Numbered from the stretch's first letter, positions 24,783 through 34,550 are shown. The stretch is 64,000 bases of DNA from an uncultured Algibacter sp. (GCF_947495925.1 NZ_CANMAU010000002.1:248001-312000); one strand, 5' to 3'. The notes: generated by a model from the letters alone, not told the origin. Translations and numbers: made by a program.

Positions 24783-24801
24783 ATTAATCTTGTTGCTACA
24801 T

Positions 24802-24809
24802 CAAAAATA
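24802..24809 (-). promoter_or_regulatory. -7 box upstream of rpoN (TATTTTTG)
   Basis: The minus strand reads TATTTTTG about 20 bp before the rpoN start codon. No clear -33 element. Confidence 0.45.
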
Positions 24810-24867
24810 AATAAATTACCTTAATAAGCAGATGTGTTTGAATCCTTTTATTGAATATTACTAAAGA

Positions 24868-25521
24868 CTAATATATGATTTTAGTATAATTAAAGTATAG
24901 ATAAATTTTACCGGTTTTAGGTTCATCAGATTTATAGGTATCCTTATCAATTTGGGCATCTTTACCCATATATTTTAAAGGTATTCTGACCCGCTCAATT
25001 TCAAATTGAACTTCAATGTCTGAAGGCAATAGGTCTTTACCGTCATTGTAGTTCATTACCACAACATAACTTCCATCCTTCTTCGTGTTTACCTCATATT
25101 CTATGATGCGATTTGTTGATGTGTCAATCAGCACAGTAGCTATTGAAAAATCAGTTTTTTTATTGGTCGGGATAATATTTAAAGCTTTGTAGGGTTTGTT
25201 ATTTCTTATTTCCGAACCTCTGTCTACAGTAATAAATGGGTTTTTAAATAAATGGTATAATGAAACATCTAAGCCCTTTTTTGGTACTAAAACAAAGTCT
25301 TCTGAAAACACTTTAGTTTCTTCATTTTTAGCATATTCAATTCGAGCATGTTTTACGGGGATATTTACAAAACTAATATCGACCTCAAGTTTAACATGAG
25401 CAGAAAAACTCTCAATGGTATCCATACGCTGCTGAATCTTCAAAATATCTTTATCTATATTTTGAGCATTTAAAAAACAAATTCCATAGAAATAGAAGCA
25501 TATTAATAATCTAATTGTCAT
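24868..25521 (-). CDS. Secreted LolA-like protein downstream of an ABC exporter
   Basis: 217 aa with a signal peptide ending near residue 19 (GICFLNAQ). The start of the mature part, ILKIQQRMDTIESFSAHVKLEVDI, and the run of alternating beta strands (HARIEYAKNEETKVF, IEYEVNTKKDGSYVVVMNYND) resemble the LolA/LolB fold seen in outer-membrane lipoprotein-sorting homologues. No catalytic motif. The first 4 bp overlap the ABC permease gene, so it is probably a periplasmic partner of that exporter. Fold assignment is tentative. Confidence 0.65.
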   Translation of the reverse strand: MTIRLLICFYFYGICFLNAQNIDKDILKIQQRMDTIESFSAHVKLEVDISFVNIPVKHARIEYAKNEETKVFSEDFVLVPKKGLDVSLYHLFKNPFITVDRGSEIRNNKPYKALNIIPTNKKTDFSIATVLIDTSTNRIIEYEVNTKKDGSYVVVMNYNDGKDLLPSDIEVQFEIERVRIPLKYMGKDAQIDKDTYKSDEPKTGKIYLYFNYTKIIY

Positions 25522-26351
25522 TTGCCAACATCTTTTTTAGTGAAAATTATTATACCGATAATTACTGTTAAAATAATATATAAGCTAAGTATGAAGGTGT
25601 TTACATATATTTTGTTCCATGGTATGCTAAAATGAAAAAAATACTGCCAAGTGTCGTTAAGTTTCACATATAACCAATTGTCTAGGAAATAGTTCTTAAA
25701 ATTCACTTTTATCAATAGGTTGGAAACTATTAAAAAAAAGGCTCCTGTAATCCATGTTTTAGTTGATTCTTCTAAAATGATGGCTAAGGTTAAACTCACT
25801 ACCGAAAAGAAAATCATAGAAATTGCGCCAAAAGAGAATGCCCATAGAATGCGTTTAAAGGCATCTGAAGATTCAAAAAAGTTAAGGCCATCTAAGTATA
25901 CTATAAGGTCACCATAGCCAAAAAAGGAGTAGGCCAATATAAAGGTTGTTAAAGCTAAAAACAGCACAATTAAAAAGGTAAACACAATGGCAACAATATA
26001 TTTACTTAAAATGAATTTCCATTTAGAAACAGGCTGTAGCATAACGCTTAGCAATGTTTTATCCTTATATTCTGAAGTTAAATTCCCTGAAATAAGAACA
26101 ATTAAGATTAAAGGTAAGTGAAACCATAAAGTGTTTAATATTAGGTAGCTAAGTAGATTTCCGTTTAATAAATTACCTTCAAAATGAAAAGATTGTTTTA
26201 AATTATCTAAAACCATATCTAAAATACCTTGACCTTGAGAGTAGGCACTAAAAAGAATAATAATTTCAATCAAGAAAATCGCTCCTAGCGCATAATAAGT
26301 TTTTCCTTGTTTGAAGAGTTTGTATACTTCAGCTAAGATTAAATTTTTCAT
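25518..26351 (-). CDS. ABC-2 type transporter permease
   Basis: 277 aa with six predicted membrane helices. The N-terminal amphipathic segment AEVYKLFKQGKTYYALGAIFLIEIIILFSA and the family motif EYKDKTLLSVMLQPVSKWKFILSKYIVAIVF are typical of ABC-2 exporters (NosY/CcmB-like). It lies 5 bp after its ATPase gene and overlaps the LolA-like gene by 4 bp. Substrate unknown; a lipid, peptide or lipoprotein cargo is possible given the LolA-like neighbour. Confidence 0.88.
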   Translation of the reverse strand: MKNLILAEVYKLFKQGKTYYALGAIFLIEIIILFSAYSQGQGILDMVLDNLKQSFHFEGNLLNGNLLSYLILNTLWFHLPLILIVLISGNLTSEYKDKTLLSVMLQPVSKWKFILSKYIVAIVFTFLIVLFLALTTFILAYSFFGYGDLIVYLDGLNFFESSDAFKRILWAFSFGAISMIFFSVVSLTLAIILEESTKTWITGAFFLIVSNLLIKVNFKNYFLDNWLYVKLNDTWQYFFHFSIPWNKIYVNTFILSLYIILTVIIGIIIFTKKDVGK

Positions 26352-26356
26352 AGCGA

Positions 26357-27205
26357 TTAACTTTCAAACAATTTATTCATATCAACTTCTGGAGTACAAG
26401 AGGTAATATTTATATTTTCTTCCTGAAGTTTATATAATAGTTCAGAAACATCTTCAAAAGGCACATCAACTGTTGCTATATTATTGCTAATAGAAGAATT
26501 GTAATTTTTTAATATTAATGACGAAGAAATATTTTCGGCCGAAATATTATAGGCTATGGTGCTTTGGTTAATAATATCTTTTGTGGCTCCGGTTTTAATA
26601 ATTTCCCCGTTTTTTATCACCGTTAATCCCGTACATATTTTGTTTAACTCCCCTAAGATATGAGAGGAGATTAGAACACTCAATTTTTGCTCTTCAGCAA
26701 GTGTTTTTATCAAGGCGTTTAATGATGAAATACCCATTGGGTCAAGCCCTGAAAATGGCTCGTCTAAAATTAGGCATTCTGGATTATTAAGTAGCGCTAT
26801 GGCAATACCTAACCGCTGCTTCATACCCATTGAGTAATTCTTAACAGGATCCTTGCGTTTTGTAGGCAGTCCAACTTTTTTTAGACTATTAATTACAAAT
26901 TCGTTAGTAATTTTTAAGCCTTGAATTCCACCAAAAACTTTTATGTTTTCATAAGCATTCAGATATTCGTATAAAGCAGGTTTTTCTATAATGCCACCAA
27001 TAGGTTTTGTTTTTTTTGAATTGATTGATACCGTTCCTGTATCTGGTTTCAATACGCCTAAAAGAATTTTAAAAAGTGTAGACTTTCCAGAACCATTGGC
27101 TCCAACTATACCAATTATTTCTCCTTTTTTACATGAAATAGAGACGTTGTTTAAAGCCTTTAGTGATTTATAGGATTTAGATAGGTTATGACCAGATAGT
27201 ATCAT
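26357..27205 (-). CDS. ABC transporter ATP-binding protein
   Basis: 282 aa nucleotide-binding subunit. Walker A GIVGANGSGKSTL (about 33-45), Q-loop region IGGIIEKPALYEYLNAYEN, signature NYSMGMKQRLGIAIAL, Walker B CLILDEPFSGLDP and the H-loop Ser-Ser-His (VLISSHILGEL) are all intact. About 70 C-terminal residues form an extra regulatory domain, as in ABC-2 exporters. It overlaps the upstream 188-aa membrane protein gene by 4 bp, and the permease follows 5 bp downstream. Confidence 0.95.
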   Translation of the reverse strand: MILSGHNLSKSYKSLKALNNVSISCKKGEIIGIVGANGSGKSTLFKILLGVLKPDTGTVSINSKKTKPIGGIIEKPALYEYLNAYENIKVFGGIQGLKITNEFVINSLKKVGLPTKRKDPVKNYSMGMKQRLGIAIALLNNPECLILDEPFSGLDPMGISSLNALIKTLAEEQKLSVLISSHILGELNKICTGLTVIKNGEIIKTGATKDIINQSTIAYNISAENISSSLILKNYNSSISNNIATVDVPFEDVSELLYKLQEENINITSCTPEVDMNKLFES

Positions 27206-27768
27206 AAACTTAACTGCAATTGAATTTTTCTGAAATCAAATTTGGGTTCATAACTTTTTTCAAGAAAAGAACGTTTCCAGAAGTATTTTTTAAATAAGAA
27301 AAGGGGGTCTTTAATCATAAAATAAGGGACATAATGATACCACCTGATACCTTTTGAGTAGTAATAATCCTTTACTAGATGTTCAATGCCTAATTCTTGA
27401 GCGGCGATTAAAGCTGCAATGCGCTGGCATTTCGAGCCTATATATAAATTTGAGATTCTTTTAGTAAAACCATAGATATAAAATTGGTCTTTTGCTCTTT
27501 TATAATTTTGATATCGAGACCATCCGTCCATAATAACAAGAAAAATATGTACAAACGAAAACAGGAAACAAGCAAACCAAAAAATAATAACCCAAGTTGA
27601 AGATTCAAAATAGGCAGCTTTAAGTTTTATCCAATAAAACCATGATTCTAAAACAAATAGAAAAAGGGAATAATAGAGGAGTCGCCCGACTTTTAAATAG
27701 GACCAAAAAGCAGGAGGCTGATCTGGTAATTCTTTTATCTTAAGGTCAAAAGGTAATGCAGTCTTCAA
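27202..27768 (-). CDS. Two-span membrane protein of unknown function, first gene of the ABC exporter operon
   Basis: 188 aa with two hydrophobic helices (LYYSLFLFVLESWFYWI and WVIIFWFACFLFSFVHIFLVIM) and a long basic, aromatic C-terminal cytoplasmic tail. No recognised domain. Four-base overlap with the ATPase gene makes it the first gene of a four-gene operon (this protein, ATPase, permease, LolA-like). A cytoplasmic accessory or substrate-presenting factor is conceivable; that is inference. Confidence 0.75.
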   Translation of the reverse strand: MKTALPFDLKIKELPDQPPAFWSYLKVGRLLYYSLFLFVLESWFYWIKLKAAYFESSTWVIIFWFACFLFSFVHIFLVIMDGWSRYQNYKRAKDQFYIYGFTKRISNLYIGSKCQRIAALIAAQELGIEHLVKDYYYSKGIRWYHYVPYFMIKDPLFLFKKYFWKRSFLEKSYEPKFDFRKIQLQLSL

Positions 27769-27854
27769 CTTTAATTTTTTGAGTTAAAGTAGCATAAATT
27801 TTAGGCAGAAACAAACCAAATAAATTAAATAATAACTTTTGGTAGTGTAAATTA

Positions 27855-29288
27855 TTAAAAATCTGCATTTTGCGGTGTTCTAGGAAAAGGAATAACGTCC
27901 CTAATATTACTCATACCGGTGGCGAACATGACTAAACGTTCAAAACCTAATCCAAAACCAGAGTGAACGGCTGTGCCAAATTTACGCAAATCCAGGTACC
28001 ACCAGAGCTCCTCTTCTGGAATATTTACAGCAGCCATTCTTTCTTTTAGGATATCTAAACGTTCTTCGCGTTGTGCACCACCAACTATCTCACCTATACC
28101 GGGGAATAAAATATCCATGGCGCGTACAGTTTTGCCATCATCATTTAAACGCATGTAAAAGGCTTTAATGTTTGCCGGATAATCAAATAATATAACAGGA
28201 CATTTAAAATGTTTTTCTACAAGGAATCGCTCATGTTCACTTTGCAAATCTGTACCCCATTCATCAATTAAGTACTTGAATTTCTTCTTCTTGTTAGGCT
28301 TACAGTTTCTTAAAATATCAATGGCTTCAGTATAGCTAACACGCTTAAAATGATTGTCTGTTACGAAATTTAATTTCTCAATTAAAGTCATATCATTACG
28401 TTCTGCCTGAGGTTTTCGTTTATCCTCATCTTGTAAACGTTTGTCAAGAAATTCTAAATCTTCACGATTATGTTCTAGTATATGTTTGATAACCGATTTC
28501 ATGAAGTCTTCAGCCAAATCCATATTCCCAGCCAAGTCCAAAAAAGCAACTTCAGGCTCAATCATCCAGAATTCGGCCAAATGCCTTGAAGTATTGGAGT
28601 TTTCAGCCCTAAAAGTAGGCCCAAATGTATAAACTTTACCAAGTGACATGGCGTATGTTTCTGCTTCTAATTGTCCTGATACGGTAAGATTTGTTTCTTT
28701 GCCAAAGAAATCTTGAGAATAATCTATTTCTCCCTTGTCATCTTTTGGCGGGTTTTTGGAATCAAGGCTTGTAACTTTAAACATTTCACCAGCACCTTCA
28801 GCATCGCTTCCAGTAATTATAGGAGCATGCATATAATAAAACCCGTTTTCATTGAAATATTTGTGAATTGCAAAAGACAATGAAGAACGTAAACGCATTA
28901 CAGCACTAAAAGTATTTGTTCTAGTTCTTAAATGTGCATTTTCTCTAAGAAATTCAAAAGAGTGTTTTTTAGGTTGAATAGGGTAGGTCTCAGGGTCTGA
29001 GTCTCCCAAAATTTCAAATTCACTCACTTGTATTTCAACATTCTGACCCTTTCCTTGACTTTCCACCAATTCACCTTTTACAGAAATAGCTGCGCCCGTA
29101 GTAATCCGTTTCAAAAGCGATTCGTCGAAATTCTCGAAATCAACAACGCATTGTATATTATTAATAGTAGAACCATCATTTAAGGCAATAAATCTATTGG
29201 CTCTAAACGTTCTAACCCAACCTTTTAGTTCTACTTCTGGTATAACAATATCTTGCGTTAATAGTTCTAAAACCGTTCTTGCCTGCAT
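27855..29288 (-). CDS. asnS: Asparagine--tRNA ligase
   Basis: Class IIb aminoacyl-tRNA synthetase that charges tRNA-Asn. 477 aa. The N-terminal OB-fold anticodon domain (about 14-105: [22 protein letters not shown]) is followed by the catalytic domain. Class II motif 2 reads [24 protein letters not shown], which is diagnostic of AsnRS as opposed to AspRS. Motif 3 is [29 protein letters not shown]. No GatCAB genes are nearby. A near-consensus -7 box (TATATTTA) lies just upstream. Confidence 0.97.
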   Translation of the reverse strand: MQARTVLELLTQDIVIPEVELKGWVRTFRANRFIALNDGSTINNIQCVVDFENFDESLLKRITTGAAISVKGELVESQGKGQNVEIQVSEFEILGDSDPETYPIQPKKHSFEFLRENAHLRTRTNTFSAVMRLRSSLSFAIHKYFNENGFYYMHAPIITGSDAEGAGEMFKVTSLDSKNPPKDDKGEIDYSQDFFGKETNLTVSGQLEAETYAMSLGKVYTFGPTFRAENSNTSRHLAEFWMIEPEVAFLDLAGNMDLAEDFMKSVIKHILEHNREDLEFLDKRLQDEDKRKPQAERNDMTLIEKLNFVTDNHFKRVSYTEAIDILRNCKPNKKKKFKYLIDEWGTDLQSEHERFLVEKHFKCPVILFDYPANIKAFYMRLNDDGKTVRAMDILFPGIGEIVGGAQREERLDILKERMAAVNIPEEELWWYLDLRKFGTAVHSGFGLGFERLVMFATGMSNIRDVIPFPRTPQNADF

Positions 29289-29406
29289 ATATTCTAGTTT
29301 TGAAATGTAAATATAGTAGTTTCAATCCTTAAAATTAAAAATATAAAATCAAAAATTAATAAGAATTTTGTTGAAATTGACATAATAATGTTTAAATCTG
29401 TAATCT

Positions 29407-31821
29407 TTATTCGTTATGTGAGTCTTTATCAAATTTTTGCTCATTATCTTCTTCTGGGATAATATTGATTGAAGGTTTTCGAAGCACTTCTTTATTAGCA
29501 ATATTACGCTCAAGAGATAAGAGTAGAGAGGGAAGGAGTAATAGGTTTGATAGCATAGCAAATAAAAGCGTAGCAGAAACTAGTGCCCCCAAGGCCACAG
29601 TGCCTCCAAAGCTAGAAATAGTAAATACTGAAAACCCAAAGAATAATACAATGGAGGTATAGAACATACTTACACCAGTTTCACGCAAAGCACCGTAAAC
29701 AGATACTTTAATTTTCCATTTATTTGCTTGTAACTCTTGTCTGTATTTGGCAAGAAAATGAATGGTGTCATCTACTGAAATCCCGAAAGCAATACTAAAT
29801 ACTAATATGGTAGATGGTTTTATTGGAACTCCTAAATATCCCATTAAACCTGCTGTAATTAGCAATGGTAAAAGGTTAGGTATAAGCGAAATAATTATCA
29901 TTCGAGCAGACCTAAATAAGTATGCCATAAATAAGGCGATTAAAAGAATGGCTAATGATAAAGAAATAGCTAAATTTTTAACCAAATACTTCGTCCCCTT
30001 CTGAAATAAAAAGGCTTTTCCAGTCATGGTGACATCGTATTTTTCTTTCGGAAAAACTTTGTCTATTTTATTTTGTAAGTCTTCTTCAATTCCTTCCATT
30101 TTATCCGTGCCTATATCTTTCATAAAGGTTGTAATACGAGCATATTGCCCAGTACTATCAACAAAATTCTTCAGTAAATCGACATTAGAGGATGAATTTT
30201 TAGCATAGGACAGAATAAAGCTATTCTCTTGTGAAGTTGGTAGCTGATAGTATTTTGTTTTACCGTTATAGTAGGCTTGTTTTGAATATTTAACAAGTCC
30301 CACTACCGAAACGGGCTTTGATAATTCAGGGATTTCAATGATTAAATCTTCAAGGGCATCCATGCGTTTCAAAGTTGAGAGCTTCATGACACCTTTTTTT
30401 CTTTTAGTATCAACCATAATCTCTAATGGCATGATACCATTAAATTCATCTTCAAAAAACCGGATATCATGAACGAAATCAGATTCCTGCGGCATATCTT
30501 CAATTAAACTTCCTGAAATTTTAATTTGATAAATACCAATAATACTTACTGTAAGAAGAATAACGGCTGTAACATAAATGGTAATGCGCCTTTGTCTTAC
30601 CATGTGCTCCATCCAATTAACAAAGCCTCCAATCCAACGCTTGTTAAGGTGCTCTAAATGGCGGTTCTTTGGAAATGGTAGAAAGGTATATATTATTGGA
30701 ATGATGAGTAGACATAAAATAAAAATAGCTAATATGCTTAATGAGGCAACAACTCCAAATTCCTTTAAAAGTTTACTTTCTGTTAAAATAAAAGTTGCAA
30801 AACCAGAAGCTGTGGTAACATTGGTCATTAAAGTGGCATTACCAACTTTTGTTATAACACGTTGAAGCGATTTTACTTTATTCCCATGAAGTTTAACTTC
30901 ATGCTGATATTTATTTATTAAAAAAATACAGTTAGGGATCCCGATGACTATAATTAATGGAGGTATAAGTGCTGTGAGTACTGTGATTTCGTAATTCAAG
31001 GCTCCGATAATACCAAGTGTCCACATCACACCAATACAAACCACAATTAGAGATATTAATGTCGCTCTAAAAGACCTAAAAAAGAAAAAGAATATAAGGG
31101 ATGTAACGAGTAGAGCAGCAAAAACAAACAAGCCAATTTCATCTACAATGTTTTGAGCGTTAAGTGTCCTGATATAGGGCATTCCAGAGATTCTAACATC
31201 TAAGTTAGTGTCTTCTTCAAAATCATTAATTAAGGGTATAAATATGTCGTTTACGAATTCTTTTCTAATCGGCGTGTTTACGATATCTTTTTTTAAATAG
31301 ATGGCCGTTCGAATAGTTTTGGTTTCTTTATTGAATAAGAAATTATCATAGAATGGGTATTTTTCGAACAACTCACTTTGCAGGGATTCTATTTGAGCTA
31401 TAGATTTAATAGAATCCTTGATAAACGGTTCAAGTTTAAATCGCTCATTTTTAGTGTCTTTTATAAGTTTTTGGAGGTCTTTTATTGAAATAACAGTTTC
31501 AACGGCATTAAATTTCTTAAACTTTTCTGATAGTTTATTCCAAGCGTTAAGTTTTTCAATAGAAAATAAGGTGCTATCTTTTACACCTAAGACTATGAGA
31601 TTACCTTCTTCTCCAAAGGTTTTTAAAAAGTTGTTATAAGCAATATTTACTTCATGATCATCAGGTAATAAATTTGCCTCATTATTTGAAAGGCGCATGT
31701 TCTCCCATTTTTGACTTAAAAGAAAAGTGGCAATTGTAATAGCAACAAGAATTATAATTTTATTTCTTAAAATTATTCTTGCAGTTACATCCCAAAAGTC
31801 TTTGGTAAAAAGTTTAATCAT
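29407..31821 (-). CDS. RND superfamily exporter, MMPL/Patched-like type
   Basis: 804 aa membrane protein with two repeats, each made of one helix, a large extracytoplasmic loop and five further helices, the layout of MMPL and HpnN-like proteins. First repeat: IILVAITIATFLLSQ at the N-terminus and the cluster from LFVFAALLVTSLIFFFFFRSF to the TM4-like GIPNCIFLINKYQHE. Second repeat: TAVILLTVSIIGIYQI and the cluster ending FGISVDDTIHFLAKYRQEL, where the proton-relay Asp pair is intact. It likely exports lipids or hydrophobic compounds. The gene stands alone. Confidence 0.9.
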   Translation of the reverse strand: MIKLFTKDFWDVTARIILRNKIIILVAITIATFLLSQKWENMRLSNNEANLLPDDHEVNIAYNNFLKTFGEEGNLIVLGVKDSTLFSIEKLNAWNKLSEKFKKFNAVETVISIKDLQKLIKDTKNERFKLEPFIKDSIKSIAQIESLQSELFEKYPFYDNFLFNKETKTIRTAIYLKKDIVNTPIRKEFVNDIFIPLINDFEEDTNLDVRISGMPYIRTLNAQNIVDEIGLFVFAALLVTSLIFFFFFRSFRATLISLIVVCIGVMWTLGIIGALNYEITVLTALIPPLIIVIGIPNCIFLINKYQHEVKLHGNKVKSLQRVITKVGNATLMTNVTTASGFATFILTESKLLKEFGVVASLSILAIFILCLLIIPIIYTFLPFPKNRHLEHLNKRWIGGFVNWMEHMVRQRRITIYVTAVILLTVSIIGIYQIKISGSLIEDMPQESDFVHDIRFFEDEFNGIMPLEIMVDTKRKKGVMKLSTLKRMDALEDLIIEIPELSKPVSVVGLVKYSKQAYYNGKTKYYQLPTSQENSFILSYAKNSSSNVDLLKNFVDSTGQYARITTFMKDIGTDKMEGIEEDLQNKIDKVFPKEKYDVTMTGKAFLFQKGTKYLVKNLAISLSLAILLIALFMAYLFRSARMIIISLIPNLLPLLITAGLMGYLGVPIKPSTILVFSIAFGISVDDTIHFLAKYRQELQANKWKIKVSVYGALRETGVSMFYTSIVLFFGFSVFTISSFGGTVALGALVSATLLFAMLSNLLLLPSLLLSLERNIANKEVLRKPSINIIPEEDNEQKFDKDSHNE

Positions 31822-31963
31822 GCCTTAAATTAAAGATGCGCAAAGGTAGAAAAAACCACCATAATACCTCATAATGAGCCGTTAAATATAAACTTAAGGT
31901 TAAGATAAAATAGGAAAATGAGTGAAATATTTTTTTTTGAATGTAATAGGTAAGATTTGGTGC

Positions 31964-31995
31964 AAAAAAAAGCGACTTTAAAGTCGCTTTTTTTT
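31964..31995 (-). terminator. Intrinsic terminator after frr
   Basis: AAAAAAAGCGACTTTAAAGTCGCTTTTTTTT, a self-complementary palindrome abutting the frr stop codon. U-tracts exist in both directions; frr is the gene it serves. Confidence 0.88.
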
Positions 31996-32551
31996 ATACT
32001 GTCATGATTTCTTTTTCTTTATTATCGAAATGCTCATCCACTTTTTTAACATGATTGTCTGTTATTTGTTGTATGTCTATTTCGGCATTTTTCTTTAAGT
32101 CCTCAGAAATATCATCATTTTTTTTAATATCGTTCATAGCGTCTTTACGCGCTGTTCTAATACTTACTTTAGCGTCTTCTGCTTCCGCTTTAGCTTGTTT
32201 TGCTAAATCTTTACGGCGTTCTTCTGTTAAAGGTGGTACATTAATAATAATGGTTTCACCGTTATTCATTGGGTTAAACCCAAGGTTAGCATAAGCAATA
32301 CCACGCTCTATTTCTTGAAGCATACTTTTTTCCCAGGGTTGAACGGTAATCGTTCTACCGTCGGGCGTATTAACATTAGCGACCTGGCTTAAAGGTGTTT
32401 GTGTGCCATAATAATCAACCATAACGCTTCCTAACATGGCTGGACTTGCTTTTCCAGCTCTAATATTTTGAAATTGTTTTTTAAGGTGGGCAATTGCGTT
32501 GTCCATTGATTCCTTTGCGGTATCTAATATAAATAGTATGTCTTCGTTCAT
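31994..32551 (-). CDS. frr: Ribosome recycling factor
   Basis: Splits post-termination ribosomes together with EF-G. 185 aa, standard length. Conserved features include FQNIRAGKASPAMLGSVMVDYYGTQTPLSQVANV and the C-terminal helix LTEERRKDLAKQAKAEAEDAKVSIRTARKDAM. The gene follows pyrH after about 53 bp in the universal pyrH-frr order and ends in a strong terminator. Confidence 0.98.
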   Translation of the reverse strand: MNEDILFILDTAKESMDNAIAHLKKQFQNIRAGKASPAMLGSVMVDYYGTQTPLSQVANVNTPDGRTITVQPWEKSMLQEIERGIAYANLGFNPMNNGETIIINVPPLTEERRKDLAKQAKAEAEDAKVSIRTARKDAMNDIKKNDDISEDLKKNAEIDIQQITDNHVKKVDEHFDNKEKEIMTV

Positions 32552-32604
32552 GGTCTTATATGTTTTTCAAATTATATAGGCTTGTTCAAAAACTAGGTCA
32601 AGTA

Positions 32605-33312
32605 TTATACGTTTACTACGGTTCCAATATTTTCTCCTGAGACTACCTTAAGAAGATTTCCTTTCTTATTCATATCAAAAACAATAATTGGTAATTTGTT
32701 TTCTTGACTTAATGTGAAGGCTGTTGTATCCATAACTTTTAGACCTTTTCTTAAAACGTCGTCAAAAGATATACTATTAAATTTCACTGCTGTAGTATCT
32801 TTTTCAGGATCTGCATTATAAATACCATCTACTCGCGTACCTTTTAAAATAACATCAGCTTCAATTTCAATAGCACGTAATACTGCTGCCGAATCTGTTG
32901 TAAAATAAGGATTTCCAGTGCCACCACCAAAAATAACTACACGTCCTTTTTCTAAATGGCGCATAGCCTTTCTTCTTATAAATGGTTCTGCAACCTCATT
33001 AATTTTTATTGCAGTTTGTAATCGTGTTGGAATGTCTGCATCTTCTAGAGCACCTTGTAAAGCCAACCCGTTAATTACGGTTGCTAGCATGCCCATATGG
33101 TCGCCTTGAACACGATCCATACCCTTACTGGCCCCTGCAAGACCTCTAAAAATATTTCCGCCGCCAATAACAATGGCGACTTCTATACCTTTATCGGTTA
33201 TGGTTTTGATATCTTGAGCGTATTCTGCTAAACGGTCTGGATCTATACCGTATTGACGTGTTCCCATTAAGGCTTCACCTGATAGTTTGAGGAGTATTCT
33301 TTTGTATTTCAT
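32605..33312 (-). CDS. pyrH: Uridylate kinase
   Basis: Hexameric bacterial UMP kinase making UDP from UMP and ATP. The track start at 33432 adds 40 residues that do not resemble the family and run through the promoter, so I use the ATG at 33310-33312: [15 protein letters not shown], the canonical N-terminus, 235 aa. Motifs [26 protein letters not shown] and the acceptor site region [15 protein letters not shown] are intact. A promoter and a perfect hairpin at the presumed 5' end of the mRNA lie directly upstream, so pyrH-frr is transcribed separately from tsf. Confidence 0.97.
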   Translation of the reverse strand: MKYKRILLKLSGEALMGTRQYGIDPDRLAEYAQDIKTITDKGIEVAIVIGGGNIFRGLAGASKGMDRVQGDHMGMLATVINGLALQGALEDADIPTRLQTAIKINEVAEPFIRRKAMRHLEKGRVVIFGGGTGNPYFTTDSAAVLRAIEIEADVILKGTRVDGIYNADPEKDTTAVKFNSISFDDVLRKGLKVMDTTAFTLSQENKLPIIVFDMNKKGNLLKVVSGENIGTVVNV

Positions 33313-33324
33313 AAGTATTTGATG

Positions 33325-33348
33325 AGATTGTCGTTTATACGACAATCT
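33325..33348 (-). promoter_or_regulatory. Perfect hairpin at the 5' end of the pyrH leader
   Basis: AGATTGTCGT-TTAT-ACGACAATCT: 10-bp perfect stem, 4-base loop, ending 12 bp before the pyrH ATG. The estimated transcription start (near 33351) is just outside the stem, so the mRNA would begin with this structure. No U-tract follows, so it is not a terminator. Confidence 0.6.
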
Positions 33349-33356
33349 AGGTTGTG

Positions 33357-33364
33357 CAAAACTA
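33357..33364 (-). promoter_or_regulatory. -7 box of pyrH (TAGTTTTG)
   Basis: The minus strand reads TAGTTTTG, matching TAnnTTTG, 45 bp before the pyrH ATG. It lies between the tsf terminator and the leader hairpin. Confidence 0.55.
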
Positions 33365-33421
33365 CATAAATTTTTGGTGTTTATTGAAGTACAATTTATC
33401 AAAATATGGGTATTGTAAGCT

Positions 33422-33458
33422 AAAAAAGCCACAACTCTAAAAAGAATAGTGGCTTTTA
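33422..33458 (-). terminator. Intrinsic terminator after tsf
   Basis: AAAAGCCAC and GTGGCTTTT pair with an inner extension ACTCT/AGAAT, then a T/A run toward pyrH. Reading on the minus strand it follows the tsf stop by about 30 bp. Confidence 0.8.
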
Positions 33459-33490
33459 TATGGTTAAGATTCTGTTTACACAGAAATTTG

Positions 33491-34465
33491 TTATCCTACT
33501 GATGCACGTTTGAAACCAGCGATTTCAACATCTCCAAAAGAAGAAACGTATTCAGAAACAGTTTTCTTCTCATCTTTAATGAACTTTTGGTCTAATAGAC
33601 ATTGTTCTTGATCTAAAGTGGTGTTATCAGAAATAAAGCGTTCCATTTTTCCTGGTAAAATTCTATCCCAGATTTTTTCTGGCTTACCTTCGGCAGCTAA
33701 TTCCGCTTTAGCAGCTTCTTCAGCTTGAGCTAAAACTTCAGGAGTTAATTGTGCCATAGAAATATAGCTAGGTACATTTTTAAGAGTTTTACCTAAACGA
33801 CCTAATTCAATATTATCTTTTTCAATAACAGCAATTCTAGCTTCAGTTTCAGATGCAATGTATGCAGGATCAAAATCTTTATAAGATAAGGAAGTTGCAC
33901 CCATAGATGCTACTTGCATAGCAACATCTTTCACTAAAACATCAGCGTTATCAACCTTAGCAGTTAAACCAACTAAAGCGGCAATTTTGTTAATGTGAAC
34001 GTAAGAACCAACATAAGGAGCTTCTAATTTCTCAAAAGCGTTTATTTCTAATTTCTCACCAACTACGCCAGTTTGCTCAACTAATTTTTCAGCAACAGAC
34101 ATACCACCAAAATCAGCAGCTAAAAAGGCTTCTTTATTATCGAAGTTTAAAGCAATTTCAGCAAATTGATTTGCCAAGGCTAAAAAGTTTTCGTTTTTAC
34201 CAACAAAGTCAGTTTCACAACCTAAAACAATAGCAACACCAGCAGTCTGGTCTGCATTAATTTTAGAAACAGCAGCTCCCTCAGAAGAATCTCTGTCAGC
34301 TCTTTTTTCTGCTACTTTTTGTCCTTTTTTGCGCAATACCTCAATAGCTTTATCGAAGTCTCCTTCAGCTTCAACTAAAGCTTTTTTGCAGTCCATCATA
34401 CCTGCACCAGTTGCTTGTCTCAATTTATTAACTTCAGCAGCTGTTACTTTTACTGTAGTACTCAT
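33491..34465 (-). CDS. tsf: Elongation factor Ts
   Basis: Nucleotide exchange factor for EF-Tu. 324 aa, the longer form with a duplicated core, usual in Bacteroidota. The N-terminal UBA-like domain and signature [35 protein letters not shown] are intact, followed by the core and TDF-type motif [13 protein letters not shown]. It is downstream of rpsB in the universal rpsB-tsf order, with a possible attenuator hairpin between them. Confidence 0.98.
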   Translation of the reverse strand: MSTTVKVTAAEVNKLRQATGAGMMDCKKALVEAEGDFDKAIEVLRKKGQKVAEKRADRDSSEGAAVSKINADQTAGVAIVLGCETDFVGKNENFLALANQFAEIALNFDNKEAFLAADFGGMSVAEKLVEQTGVVGEKLEINAFEKLEAPYVGSYVHINKIAALVGLTAKVDNADVLVKDVAMQVASMGATSLSYKDFDPAYIASETEARIAVIEKDNIELGRLGKTLKNVPSYISMAQLTPEVLAQAEEAAKAELAAEGKPEKIWDRILPGKMERFISDNTTLDQEQCLLDQKFIKDEKKTVSEYVSSFGDVEIAGFKRASVG

Positions 34466-34483
34466 AGTTATTGTAATTTAAAA

Positions 34484-34528
34484 AAGTCGTTCAATATATT
34501 TTCAAAAAAGAAAAGAACTAAACGACTT
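34484..34528 (-). terminator. Possible attenuator between rpsB and tsf
   Basis: On the minus strand AAGTCGTT and AACGACTT are separated by 29 bases, the second arm followed by a short U-tract TTTT just before the tsf start. The long loop makes it a weak terminator; partial read-through could set the ratio of S2 to EF-Ts. Confidence 0.45.
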
Positions 34529-34550
34529 AATTTTATTGTGTTAATATTAT

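Noticed and set aside
29349-29561. Minus-strand 70-aa ORF at the end of the MMPL gene
   Set aside because: Largely overlaps the 3' end of the MMPL gene in another frame, lacks a recognisable domain and has low-complexity AT-driven composition.
33313-33432. Forty-residue N-terminal extension of pyrH proposed by the ORF track
   Set aside because: It runs through the predicted promoter and leader hairpin, and the conserved N-terminus begins at the internal Met.
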